Assembly (NCBI RefSeq): GCF_008698235.1
Contig: NZ_PEBH01000008.1
Span: 56,531 to 120,530, forward strand
Length of the DNA stretch: 64,000 bases
Reading direction: 5' to 3'
DNA from: Bifidobacterium rousetti
Lineage (GTDB): Bacteria > Actinomycetota > Actinomycetes > Actinomycetales > Bifidobacteriaceae
Part shown: one piece after another, positions 1 to 8,976 of the stretch
How the letters are laid out: the number at the start of each line of letters is the position of its first letter
Position numbering within the stretch: the first letter of the stretch is position 1
The notes under the pieces: model-generated
Told to the model about the DNA's origin: nothing
The model's database searches: none
The model's input: the letters and a program-made list of their open reading frames with translations, nothing else
Position numbers and translations under genes: made by a program

Positions 1-104
1 CGGCACATTGCTGCTAATGGTGCTGTTGTTGCCTAACTGACCGCCGCTGTTGCTTCCCCATGCGTAGGTGTTGCCGTCGTCCCCGATCGCAAGGGAATAC
101 TGAT
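1..104 (-). pseudogene. Distal fragment of the left RCC1-repeat surface protein gene
   Basis: The reverse strand encodes an RCC1 blade (SLAIGDDGNTYAWG followed by a QLGNNST loop) running off the window edge. It is the continuation of the gene at 4006-8742. If the element at 105-4032 and one copy of the 8-bp duplication are removed, the reading frame joins exactly (…ATGYQY + SLAIGDDG…), which restores a standard blade. The fragment has no start of its own and is probably not translated. The C-terminus, presumably with a sorting signal as in the paralog at 57660-64000, lies outside the window. Confidence 0.85.
97..104. repeat. Left 8-bp target-site duplication (ATACTGAT)
   Basis: ATACTGAT immediately precedes the left inverted repeat. 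An identical copy follows the right inverted repeat at 4033-4040. Eight base pairs is the usual duplication length for the IS1595 family. Confidence 0.95.
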
Positions 105-129
105 GGCTCTGTTAAACCAGCTTTGACAT
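105..129. repeat. Left terminal inverted repeat
   Basis: Matches the complement of 4008-4032 at 23 of 25 positions, including an unbroken first 16. The inner part contains TTGACA (123-128), which could serve as a -35 element directed at the transposase gene, although no good -10 was found at the right distance. Confidence 0.93.
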
Positions 130-188
130 GACCTCCAAAAGTCCAATCCTGTAGTTACACTGAGATTACAGTATTGGAGGTGATGGCG

Positions 189-1205
189 ATGAGGCTTGCC
201 GACGCGGTACGCAGACAGCTCAAGGGCATGAGCCCGGTCGAGCGTGAGAACGCAGTGCGTGAACTGCGTGAGGTCCTGTACGAGGACGCCTACGACACGA
301 TCACCGCGCGCGATGACGTGCCCGCCTGTCCTCGTTGCGGTTCCGTCTCCATCGTCAGGAAGGGCCATGATCCGAACGGCTCCCAGCGTTGGATGTGCAA
401 GGGCTGTCGGCGCACGTTCTCGCAGACGAGGGACACGCTGATCGGTCGGTCGAAGCTGCCGGTAGTCAAGTGGATGATGTACGTCGAATGCTTCGTGGAC
501 TGCCTCGCATTGCGAGAATGCGCCTCGCGCTGCAAGGTGTCACTGCGCACCGCATGGCTCATGCGCCGCAGACTCCTTAAGTGTCTCGAACGTTTTCTGC
601 CGAGGTTCACGGCCGGCGCGGGCGTGTCCGTCCAGTTGGACGAGACGTATCTGCGCGAGAGCTTCAAAGGCAACCACAGGAAAGGCAGGTTCCGGCTTCC
701 GCGCCCCGCCCGGCATCGCGGCGGTTCCCTGCGCAAGCGTGGACTGTCGAAGGAGCAGATCTGCGTCATGACCGGCATCGCCGATTCCGGCACCGCATTC
801 GCCGTGCTGAGCGGGCGCGGCGTCGTCTCCAAGAGGCGGGCCCTTGAATCGCTCGCCGGCCGCGTCGGCAAGGGCGCTCTCGTCATGGCCGACGAGGCCG
901 CCGCCTATCCGGGCGCGATGGAAGTGCTGGGAGCTGTGTTCGAACAGGTGGATGCAAAGTCGCATCGCATCAACCGGATCAACACGCTCCACTCAAACCT
1001 CGACGGGTTCCTCGCCGGATTCAAGGGCGTGAGCACGAAGCACCTGCAATCGTATCTGACGTGGTTCCTGTGGCGGCGTTCGTTCCGCGACGACCGGAAC
1101 GATAGCATCATCCGTCAGGTGGACGCCCAGCCGTGCCCCGGCGCGACGCGAGACTGGAACGGCATCATGCCGCCGTACATGGACTACTTGGGCATGGCCG
1201 CATGA
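189..1205 (+). CDS. IS1595/ISXO2-type transposase
   Basis: A 338-aa transposase predicted to cut and join the element's inverted repeats. The N-terminal part has a zinc ribbon (CPRC about residue 47, then CKGC about 24 residues later), usual for this family. The catalytic part shows LDETY (Asp about 151) and MADEAAAY (Asp about 235), followed by HSNLDGFLAGFKG and a C-terminal segment with LTWFLWR, matching the ISXO2-like DDE domain. ATG at 189 is chosen because GGAGG at 176-180 lies 8 nt upstream; ATG 183 would be too close. It is the first gene of the element and looks full length. Confidence 0.93.
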   Translation: MRLADAVRRQLKGMSPVERENAVRELREVLYEDAYDTITARDDVPACPRCGSVSIVRKGHDPNGSQRWMCKGCRRTFSQTRDTLIGRSKLPVVKWMMYVECFVDCLALRECASRCKVSLRTAWLMRRRLLKCLERFLPRFTAGAGVSVQLDETYLRESFKGNHRKGRFRLPRPARHRGGSLRKRGLSKEQICVMTGIADSGTAFAVLSGRGVVSKRRALESLAGRVGKGALVMADEAAAYPGAMEVLGAVFEQVDAKSHRINRINTLHSNLDGFLAGFKGVSTKHLQSYLTWFLWRRSFRDDRNDSIIRQVDAQPCPGATRDWNGIMPPYMDYLGMAA

Positions 1206-1214
1206 CGGATGCAA

Positions 1215-1243
1215 GTACACTGTACATATCTACGTATCAGATA
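1215..1243 (+). promoter_or_regulatory. Inverted repeats upstream of the antitoxin-like gene
   Basis: Two short inverted repeats sit between transposase and antitoxin: GTAC-ACT-GTAC (1215-1225) and TATCT-ACGTATC-AGATA (1227-1243). RelB/DinJ proteins repress their own promoters by binding such repeats, so this is a candidate operator (inference). AGGAAGGAG just downstream is the ribosome site. Confidence 0.4.
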
Positions 1244-1257
1244 GGAAGGAGACGGGT

Positions 1258-1428
1258 ATGGCGAACACACCCACCACGACCATGCGCCTCGACCCAGAGC
1301 TGAAGGACGAGGCCATGCGGATACTCGAACCGCTGGGATTGAGCATGACCGGGGCCGTCACCATATTCCTCAAGGCCGTCATTCGCGAAAACGGACTGCC
1401 ATTCGAAGTGAAGAACAAGGAGAACTGA
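1258..1428 (+). CDS. DinJ/RelB-family antitoxin-like protein
   Basis: A 56-aa protein starting MANTPTTTMRLDPELKDEA and containing GLSMTGAVTIFLKAVIRENGLPFEV. This is the ribbon-helix-helix core of RelB/DinJ antitoxins (TTTMRLDPELK… FL…V…ENGLPFEV). AGGAAGGAG lies about 7 nt upstream. Normally a RelE/YafQ toxin follows. Here the next gene, 6 nt downstream, is the large methylase/nuclease, so the protein may act as a small repressor of that gene rather than as an antitoxin. It is one of the passenger genes of the transposon. Confidence 0.85.
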   Translation: MANTPTTTMRLDPELKDEAMRILEPLGLSMTGAVTIFLKAVIRENGLPFEVKNKEN

Positions 1429-1434
1429 GACAGG

Positions 1435-3972
1435 ATGCCTTACGAAGACACTCGGTACAAAGAACATCATGAGGTACGGTTGCCTTTGCTTAAACAGCTG
1501 TTGGACAAGGGATGGAACCGAGACCAGATCATCTGTCCCTCTCCTGATAGCGATGATAGGGAATGGCAAGTGCCTAGGACTCCCTCGGATAATTCCGTAA
1601 GGGAATCCGGAAGACGTTTTGCTGGGTTCCCTGTTGATATGGCCATATTCGACGAACCTCAGCATCGGGGGGAATGGGACCATGTCATAGCTTTGGTCGA
1701 GACAAAGGCTCCCACACACGAGGAAGGCATTTCGCAGCTGGAGACGTATCTCGGACTGGAACCAAATGCCGTGCTTGGCATATGGTCCAACGGGTCGTCG
1801 ATTTCACTGGTATACAAGCAGGTCGATCTTCATTACAAAGTCATTCGCGACGCCGCATTGCCGTCTCCTTCCGACAATATCCTGTTTGCAGGCGATGAAC
1901 CGCTTACTTATGGTGAACTCCGAAACCATGAGGAAATCAGTGGGAAGGGTCTGAATCATCTGTTCTCGGAATTGCTGGACCATATCGTGGCCGGTGATTC
2001 CAAATCCACGAGGGCGGACGACCGTTTGGACAACATGTGCGACATGCTGCTCCTGAAGATGGATTCGGACACCAATGGCAAGATGGCGCGCAATCCCGAT
2101 GAGGCGGTTCTGGAATTCCAGATTCTCGCCACCCCGCAGGAAACAGCGAAACGCATCAACGCCTGCTTCGAGGAGTACGTGGATAAATACCCGTTCCTGT
2201 TCGAGGACAATACGCCAAAGACCATCAAGTTCGACGACGAGACGATACACGCCATCGTCTACCGCTTGCAGAACATCAATCTCAAGGCAGCGGCACCGGA
2301 AACACTGTCGGCGGCATTTCAGGTATTCCGCTCGGCCAACGTCAAACAAGGCGAAGGACAGTATTTCACACCTCAGCGCATCATCGAAGCTGCCGTCAAA
2401 CTTACCGAGGTCGACTATCACGACAAAGTCATCGACCCGGCGTGCGGTACGGGCGGTTTTCTCTTTGAGTCGTACAGCAACCTTCTTTCCCAGGCGACCT
2501 CCGAGCAAAAGGATGAAATCCGGACGTGGGCGCATCATAACCTGTATGGGGTCGATTTGGATTCCATCAACGTCAAACTGTCCAGAGCTCTGATGATCGG
2601 GGCTCGTGACGGCTCCACGAACATCGTGCTCGGGGATTCTCTGAGAGAAGGCAAATGGCTGGAGTTTCCCAAACTTGCCCCGGTTATAGGCCATGAAGCC
2701 GATGGTTCGTACAGTGTCGTCCTCACGAATCCTCCATTCGGGAAGAAGCTGAAGATCAAGGCCACGGATGCCAAAGCGGCTGAATACTCCATCTGCAAGC
2801 ACACAAGCGGTGGTGCGGCAAGCGACAAATACGCCGACACGGAACTTGGGCTGGTATTCATGGAACGGGCCTATCGACTGCTTGCCAACGGCGGACGCCT
2901 TGGCATCGTCCTTCCGGAAACATACTTCTTTTCAACGTCCTACCGCTGGTTCCGAACGTGGGTCGATGAACGCTTCGACCTGCTCGCCGTAATGAACGTT
3001 CCCATGGAAGCGTTCCAAGATTTCTGCCGAGCGAAGACGAATTTCTACGTCATGCGTAAAAGACCAGTGGGAGACAAGCCAGCGCTACCACTTCCATCAT
3101 GGGCGGAAACGGGGCGCACCTGGATTACCTATGCTCCGACGATCGGCATCAACAAGGACGGCAAAACCCTGTTCAAAGTGACCGAGAACGGAACCCGGAC
3201 TACGGAAATCGATGACAAGGTGCTGTCCGACGTTGAGGCGCTTATCAATGGTGAAAAGGAGACGGAGACATCGCGTTTCGTTCCTACTCCGGATTCGTTG
3301 TCGTTGACTTTCCTCGGAGTGCCGCAATACTATGACCAGACCAGTGTCCTTGATTTTGAAAGGTATGTTGGCACTCACTTTGGAAACTTCTCAACACGCT
3401 CATTGGGTGATTTGGTCGATGATGGAATCATCACCTTGGAAAACGGTCATGGCAGTCCCTCGGCTGACACGCGCAATGGAACCATCCCATATGTGAAAGT
3501 TTCCGATCTCCGTGCGGGCATGGTCAACTTCAATCCCACCAACATGGTTCCCTTATCCGTGGCACAGCGCTTTTGGCATGGAACGGATAGTGGATTGTCT
3601 CCGTGGAGCATAGTCACACCATCACGGGCCTCCAAGAACATAGGCGAGCCATCCATGCTTCTTCCCGGTCAGGAACAGGCGGTGTTCACTAAAGAGACCC
3701 TGATCATGAATACCACGGATAAAGCCGACTTTGACAACTTCTATCTGGGATGGGCACTTGATCTTGATGTCGTACGCCGTCAATGGGCGCGTGTCGTATT
3801 CATGCAGACGAATCGCGAGGACCTGGGAACCCGTTATCGCGAGATACTGATTCCGATCCCGGATACCAGAGAGGACGGGGAACGAGCCTCGCTTCATTAC
3901 CGGGAGTACTATCAAACCATCGCACGGTCACGGTCTGCTTATCTGAAAGCACGCGCCGACCAAAACCAGTAA
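1435..3972 (+). CDS. Single-chain restriction-modification-like protein (nuclease + N6-adenine methylase + specificity region)
   Basis: 845 aa. Residues about 1-130 resemble the N-terminal nuclease domain of Type I HsdR: PVDMAIF (Asp68) and LVETK (Glu89, Lys91) form a D…ExK motif. The central part is an HsdM-like N6 methylase with DPACGTGGF (about 334-342, AdoMet binding) and NPPFG (432-436, catalytic NPPF). The C-terminal third (…GDLVDDGIITLENGHG…IPYVKVSDLRAG…) resembles a target-recognition domain of HsdS. No helicase domain is present, so the layout is that of a Type IIG-like enzyme that both methylates and cuts; cleavage is inferred. It starts 6 nt after the antitoxin-like gene and is followed by a terminator. 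It is cargo of the IS1595-type element. Confidence 0.85.
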   Translation: MPYEDTRYKEHHEVRLPLLKQLLDKGWNRDQIICPSPDSDDREWQVPRTPSDNSVRESGRRFAGFPVDMAIFDEPQHRGEWDHVIALVETKAPTHEEGISQLETYLGLEPNAVLGIWSNGSSISLVYKQVDLHYKVIRDAALPSPSDNILFAGDEPLTYGELRNHEEISGKGLNHLFSELLDHIVAGDSKSTRADDRLDNMCDMLLLKMDSDTNGKMARNPDEAVLEFQILATPQETAKRINACFEEYVDKYPFLFEDNTPKTIKFDDETIHAIVYRLQNINLKAAAPETLSAAFQVFRSANVKQGEGQYFTPQRIIEAAVKLTEVDYHDKVIDPACGTGGFLFESYSNLLSQATSEQKDEIRTWAHHNLYGVDLDSINVKLSRALMIGARDGSTNIVLGDSLREGKWLEFPKLAPVIGHEADGSYSVVLTNPPFGKKLKIKATDAKAAEYSICKHTSGGAASDKYADTELGLVFMERAYRLLANGGRLGIVLPETYFFSTSYRWFRTWVDERFDLLAVMNVPMEAFQDFCRAKTNFYVMRKRPVGDKPALPLPSWAETGRTWITYAPTIGINKDGKTLFKVTENGTRTTEIDDKVLSDVEALINGEKETETSRFVPTPDSLSLTFLGVPQYYDQTSVLDFERYVGTHFGNFSTRSLGDLVDDGIITLENGHGSPSADTRNGTIPYVKVSDLRAGMVNFNPTNMVPLSVAQRFWHGTDSGLSPWSIVTPSRASKNIGEPSMLLPGQEQAVFTKETLIMNTTDKADFDNFYLGWALDLDVVRRQWARVVFMQTNREDLGTRYREILIPIPDTREDGERASLHYREYYQTIARSRSAYLKARADQNQ

Positions 3973-3977
3973 GTTGA

Positions 3978-4007
3978 GGGGGCGGCCAATGAACCGCCCC
4001 CATTTTT
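3978..4007 (+). terminator. Rho-independent terminator after the methylase
   Basis: GGGGGCGG (3978-3985), an 8-nt loop, CCGCCCCC (3994-4001), then ATTTTT. It ends the element's operon just inside the right inverted repeat. Confidence 0.88.
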
Positions 4008-4032
4008 ATGTCAATTCTGGTTTAACAGAGCC
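4008..4032. repeat. Right terminal inverted repeat
   Basis: Complement of the left end. Read on the minus strand it supplies the last codons and the TAA stop of the interrupted RCC1 gene, so the truncated protein ends with about nine element-encoded residues (GSVKPELT at the end). Confidence 0.93.
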
Positions 4033-4040
4033 ATACTGAT
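4033..4040. repeat. Right 8-bp target-site duplication (ATACTGAT)
   Basis: Identical to 97-104 and directly abutting the right inverted repeat. The perfect match implies a simple, undisturbed insertion. Confidence 0.95.
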
Positions 4041-7000
4041 AGCCGGTGGCCACTTGTTTGAATTGGACGGGTTGGTCTGGTGTCCTACTGACTGTGCCTG
4101 CTGTGGTGGTGACGTTTTTCACCAGGTTGGACATCCTATCGCTGAGCCTGCTGCTGGTTGGGAAGCTGCTGGTTCCGGCGCTTGGGTTGCTGGTGTCGTC
4201 TGGGGTGTGGGTGCCGGGTTTGACGGTGACGCCGGCAGGCATGTGCACCGTGACGGGCGTGTGATGTTCATCGGTGGTCTCATCGCCCAACTGACCGTAA
4301 CCGTTGTATCCCCATGCGTAGGTGTTGCCGTCATCCCCAATCGCAAGAAAATAACCCCAACCGGCGCTCACCTGCGTGAAATGAACACCATCCGACATTG
4401 TCACCTTCACCGGCACATGACTATCCTCGGTGCTGTCGTTGCCCAACTGACCATTACTGTTGGATCCCCATGCGTAGGTGTTGCCGTCATCCCCAATCGC
4501 AAGAGAATGACCGCCGCCGGCGCTCACCTGCGCGAAATGAACACCATCTGGTGTTTTCACCTTCACCGGTACACGGCTCTTATTGGTGCTGTCGTTGCCC
4601 AACTGACCGTACTCGTTGTCTCCCCATGCGTAGGTGTTGCCGTCGTCCCCAACCGCAAGAGAATAACGGCCGCCGGCGCTCACCTGCGTGAAATGGACGC
4701 CCTCCGGTATTGTCACCTTCACCGGCACACTACTCGAGTGGGTGCTGTCGTTGCCCAACTGACCATTACTGTTGGATCCCCATGCGTAGGTGTTGCCGTC
4801 ATCCCCGATTGCAAGAGAATGCATGCTGCCGGCGCTCACCTGCGCGAAATGAACACCATCTGGTGTTTTCACCTTCACCGGCACACTACTCGAGTTGGTG
4901 CTGTTGTTGCCCAACTGACCGGCTTCGTTGTTTCCCCATGCGTAGGTGTTGCCGTCATCCCCGATTGCAAGAGAATGCATGCTGCCGGCGTTCACCTGAG
5001 TGAAATGAACACCATCCGGTGTTTTCACCTTCACCGGCACACTGCTTAGTTTGACGATGCTGTCGTTGCCCAACTGACCGTAATAGTTCCATCCCCATGC
5101 GTAGGTGTTGCCGTCATCCCCGACCGCAAGAGAATAATCGCTGCCGGCGCTCACCTGAGTGAAATGAACACCATCCGGTGTTTTCACCTTCACCGGCACA
5201 CTGCTCTTGGTGGTGCTGTTGATGCCCAACTGACCGTTACCGTTGTATCCCCATGCGTAGGTGTTGCCGTCATCCCCAATCGCAAGAGAATGACCGTCGC
5301 CGGCGCTGAGGGTTTCGATCTGGACGCCGTTGGGGAGTTTGCCGGTCGACTTGCCGTTGTTGGTGACTTTCACGTCCCAGTTGACTTCACAGGAGGTGTC
5401 GTCGCAGTTGAGTTTGGTTTGGGTTTTGTCCAGTGTGGCTTTGGGGTCGGGTTTCGCGTATCCGAAATCGACCTTGGTCTGGTTCTGGCCAATGTACAGT
5501 TGGATCCGGTCGCTGTCGTCTCGCGCGTGTTTGCGCAACTGCCAGTTCCAACTGTAGGTGTTGGTGACGTCCTTCTGCTGGTTGTAGTAGGTGGTGACCT
5601 TCGTCTGCACGCCATCACCCGTGGTCTCGCCCTCGTTCCTCTTGACCTCGGTCTTGTAGGAGCCGGAGTGGAGGGTGTCGAACTCGTAGTAGCCGTTGCC
5701 GTCGGTCGTGGTCGTCCTTAACGGCTTATCGCCGACATGGTTGCCGTTCTGGTCGACCTGCCAGAGGGACACTTGGATGTTGGGGATGCGCTCCTCGTTC
5801 GAGTCCATGATGGTGTTCTCGTCCCTATCCCACCACACGGTACCGGAGATGCTGCCGGCGACCACGAGGGTGCGGTCGGGCCAGGGGAGGTTGCCCATGG
5901 CATGCCCGTCCGAGAACCTGGTGCGCCCGGGCCACATGTTGTACTGGTCATCCTTCGTATTCTCTGTCGGGGTGATGGTGATCTGTCCATTGGCCGCCGC
6001 CACCGGCATGCTCCCCGTGCCCTCCTGCTCGAACGTGGAGGTGACTTGGATGGCGGTGATCGACGCTTTCTCGCTGTCGGAGAGCTGCTCCCATGGTTTC
6101 CACTGGTAGTCCTTGGGGTCGTCGGTCCATGTGACGGTGGTGGAGTACATGACGGTGGTGGCCGTGCTGTTCTCTTCGTTCAGGCTGACGGGTTTGTCGA
6201 GTTTCCACGTGCCCGCATACTTGGAGCTGCCGCGGTCGTACTCGTTCCACGAGCCGTCCAGACCAGTGTTGTTGTCGCCGAGGAGGTTCGAGTCGTTGTT
6301 GGATGGTGCGTGGATGACGGTGGTGGCCGTACCTTTGCGTCCTTGGCCTTTGGCGTACAGGTTGAACGTGAACGACACGGGGTCGTTGATCTCGACTTTC
6401 TGCTGATCCGCGGTGAGGATGCCGGATTCGCCGGATCTGTCGTTGACAGGGAAGGACAGGGTGACGGTGTTTGATGTGACGTCCTTGTGTGCGGGGACGA
6501 CGCCGTTCTTGTCGACATCCACACTCAATGTGGCCGCGGCGGTGATGGTGCCGGTGGCTTTGTTACCGACCGTGGCCTTCCATGTGATGGTCGGGAACGT
6601 GGAATTGCCGTTCGGGTCCAACGTGGGTGTGGTCTTCCCGTCCTTGGTGTTCAACGTGAACACGAGTTTCCTGTCCTTGCCCGAACCAGTAACGGTGAGC
6701 TTCCACGACCCGTCCGTGTCCTGTGGGTTGATGAGCCCGTTGGGGTAGGGGATGGTCACGGTGGGCATCATGCTCGTACCGGACAACTGAATGTTGCGAA
6801 TGTTCGGGTACAGCGTGTAGGAGGCGGTGTCGCCGGGGAAGGAGCCGTTCTCGCGTTCTTGTCCGTCCGGATCGGTGACCTTGACGGAGGATTGATGGTA
6901 TGCGTCGTTGATACGTGCTTCGGGGTCGCGGGGTGCGATGACGGTGACGTATTCAGGGACGATGGTGCGGCTCCATCCTTCGTTTTTCTTGTAGATGCCG

Positions 7001-8859
7001 CCGGTCATGGTGTCCTTGACGGTCACGTTGCCGTTGTCGGCCTTGGCGAGCACGCGCATCGTGAACCGTGCGTTGATATCCGGTGCGCTGGTTGTCAGGT
7101 CGATGGTGGTCTGGTTGAGGTCGATGTAGATGGCGCGCACGTCATGCTGTGTGTCCGCGGGTACGCCCTGATGCCATACGGCTTTCGCGTCGTCGGGGTC
7201 GTCAGAGGTCCATTTCATGGTGTAGTCGGCGCCTTTGTCCAGATCGCCCATGACGAGGGTCTTGGATCCTTGGGTGAGGGTGAATCCACCTTCCCATTGC
7301 TGTTGTTTGGGGTCCCATGTGTCCTTCATGTACGGGTGATAGCCGAAGTCGAGCAGGTCGGCGCCGGCCGGCATCATCGTCAACGTGGTCCTGACCTGCG
7401 TGCCCGAGGCGACGGCGTCCGTGGAGGAATGGTAGACCTGTTGGTTGCTTGATGCTTTCGCGTAGTCGAGGCTTTCCGGGTCGAACAGGGTCTTGCCGGG
7501 CGTGTACGGGTGGTCGAGGGTTTTGTCCCACAGGGGGATGTAGTGGGTTCCCGGCGGGATGTGGGTTTCGGTGGAGGGACGGTATCGTTTGATGATCGCG
7601 CGCGTCCAGTCGTTGTTCGGGTACGGGTAGCCGGAGATTGCGCCCGTGTCCGAGGAGTCCGTGTTCGTGTTCTTGTCCTGGCCCATGCCGGGTTCGGAGC
7701 CCTTGCCCATGTTCAGCAGGACGTTGTCGCCGCTGCCGGTGGAGAACACGGTCGTGTCGGGGATGATCTGCGCGTCATAGGAGACGGTGGACCCCTCCTC
7801 CATGTCTTTGACGACCGTCGCGGGCAGGCTCCAGTTCAGACTATGTGATCCGGTTTTGCCGGTGACGGTGAGCATGCCGTTTTTGTCGCGGGTGAGGGTT
7901 TGCCCGTCCATGGTGAACGTGGTTTCCTTGGGGAACGCGGACACGTTGATCTTGGTCGACCAGACGCCTGTCGTGGACGCGCCGTGCGTGGTCGAATACC
8001 CCGGATACGTGAGCTGCCGCGGCCGAATCCTCAGCGAACCGGTGAGGTTTCCGGAGTTCTGCCAAGTGGTGGACGCCTCGCGTGGGTAGGAGTTGTCGCG
8101 CATGCCGCCGTTGTCGAACACGAGGTCGGCTGCGGGTGCGGAGACGACGGTGACGTCGTCCGACGGGTAGTTGACTTCCGACCCGGTTTCGCCCACGCGG
8201 CTCACGGTGAGTTTCGGCTTCTGGCCTTTCATGGCGACGCCGCCGGTGTCTTTGGCGGTCAATACGAGCTTCTGGTCGAGGGTTTCGACCGCGCCGGCGG
8301 GCACGGTGTACACGCACGCGTCACCCTCACGGGCGGCGGTGACCAACTGGCCGGACTGGCAGTAGCCGGCCACCACGTCACCCGCTTCAAGGTAGGGGGC
8401 GTCTTTCAGGTCCCAGGCGACTTTGACCTGGCGTTTCTGGGCGGCGGTGAAGCTGAGTTTCAGCGAGTATTCGACCGTGTCCCCGGAGCTGACGACCCCG
8501 TCTTTGGGGTCGTCGTCGCCGACCGGGAACCCGTTATCCGAATTGACGAACGTCTGGGCGGAAGTCCCATGACCGGTACCATCACGCGTCTCGGTCAGCT
8601 TCGCCGTCACGTACGCAGGACGGGGTTCGGCCGCGGCGGCGGGTGTGGGAGGTGTGTTGGTGGTGGCGGCGAGTCCGGTCAGGAGCATGCCCGCCGTGGC
8701 GATCAATGCCATGATGCGGGTGCGGGGACGTGTGGGGTTCATGGACGGCTTCCTTCCGATAGGCGGATCCCGTCCGTTTTGCGGTCACCCGTGGATGGAT
8801 GGGTTCCGTGGCATGGGGCGGGCATCAACCGCATCACGCGACCCGAAGGAAAACCCGAC

Positions 8860-8869
8860 CCGATATCGG
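8860..8869. promoter_or_regulatory. CCGATATCGG palindrome upstream of the RCC1 gene
   Basis: A 10-bp palindrome about 118 nt upstream of the RCC1 start codon. It resembles palindromes found upstream of other surface or wall genes in the window (16121, 22659, 33689, 49765, 49881). A regulatory role is inference. Confidence 0.3.
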
Positions 8870-8907
8870 ACCGGGAAAAGGGGAACCGCCGTTCGAAAGG
8901 CGGGGCA

Positions 8908-8947
8908 TGGAAAAGGGCCGGCATGGTGTGGAATCCATGCCGGCCCT
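8908..8947 (-). terminator. Terminator after the sugar-binding lipoprotein gene
   Basis: A perfect 13-bp stem (8914-8926 with 8935-8947) and 8-nt loop. On the minus strand it is followed by TTTT. It separates the solute-binding gene from the RCC1 gene. Confidence 0.85.
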
Positions 8948-8976
8948 CGCCCTAGGGGTACGCCGTTACCATGTGG

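Larger units (their letters stand above)
105..4032 (+). mobile_element. IS1595-family transposon with passenger genes
   Basis: The element is 3,928 bp. Its ends start with the 16-bp perfect inverted repeat GGCTCTGTTAAACCAG (105-120 and complement at 4017-4032). Similarity extends to 25 bp with two mismatches (105-129 and 4008-4032). It is flanked by an 8-bp direct repeat. Inside are an IS1595/ISXO2-type transposase, a DinJ-like antitoxin and a large DNA methylase/nuclease, all on the plus strand, then a terminator just inside the right end. Passenger genes are known in the IS1595 family. The insertion splits the first blade of the second RCC1 propeller of the host surface gene. The perfect duplication and intact transposase suggest a recent insertion that may still be mobile (inference). 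Confidence 0.93.
4006..8742 (-). pseudogene. RCC1-repeat surface protein, truncated by transposon insertion
   Basis: The remaining ORF encodes 1,578 aa. It starts with a signal peptide (basic MNPTRPRTR, hydrophobic core, cleavage near AAAAEP). Next come about 900 residues of Ig/beta-sandwich-like extracellular modules, then an SdrD B-like repeat (about 960-1045, GTVWWDRDENTIMDSNEE), a conserved module with two Cys (LNCDDTSCEV) and seven RCC1 blades of about 52 aa (QLGN…VPVKVKTPDGVHFTQVSAG…SLAIGDDGNTYAWG), enough for one seven-bladed propeller. The element at 105-4032 cuts the first blade of a second propeller, and translation stops inside the element. Anchoring is lost, so the product could be secreted. 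GGAAGGAAG precedes the ATG. It is a close paralog of 57660-64000. Confidence 0.9.

Noticed and set aside
4300-5300. CRISPR-like periodic repeats
   Set aside because: The roughly 157-bp period is the RCC1 blade length in coding DNA, with no short spacers and no cas genes.
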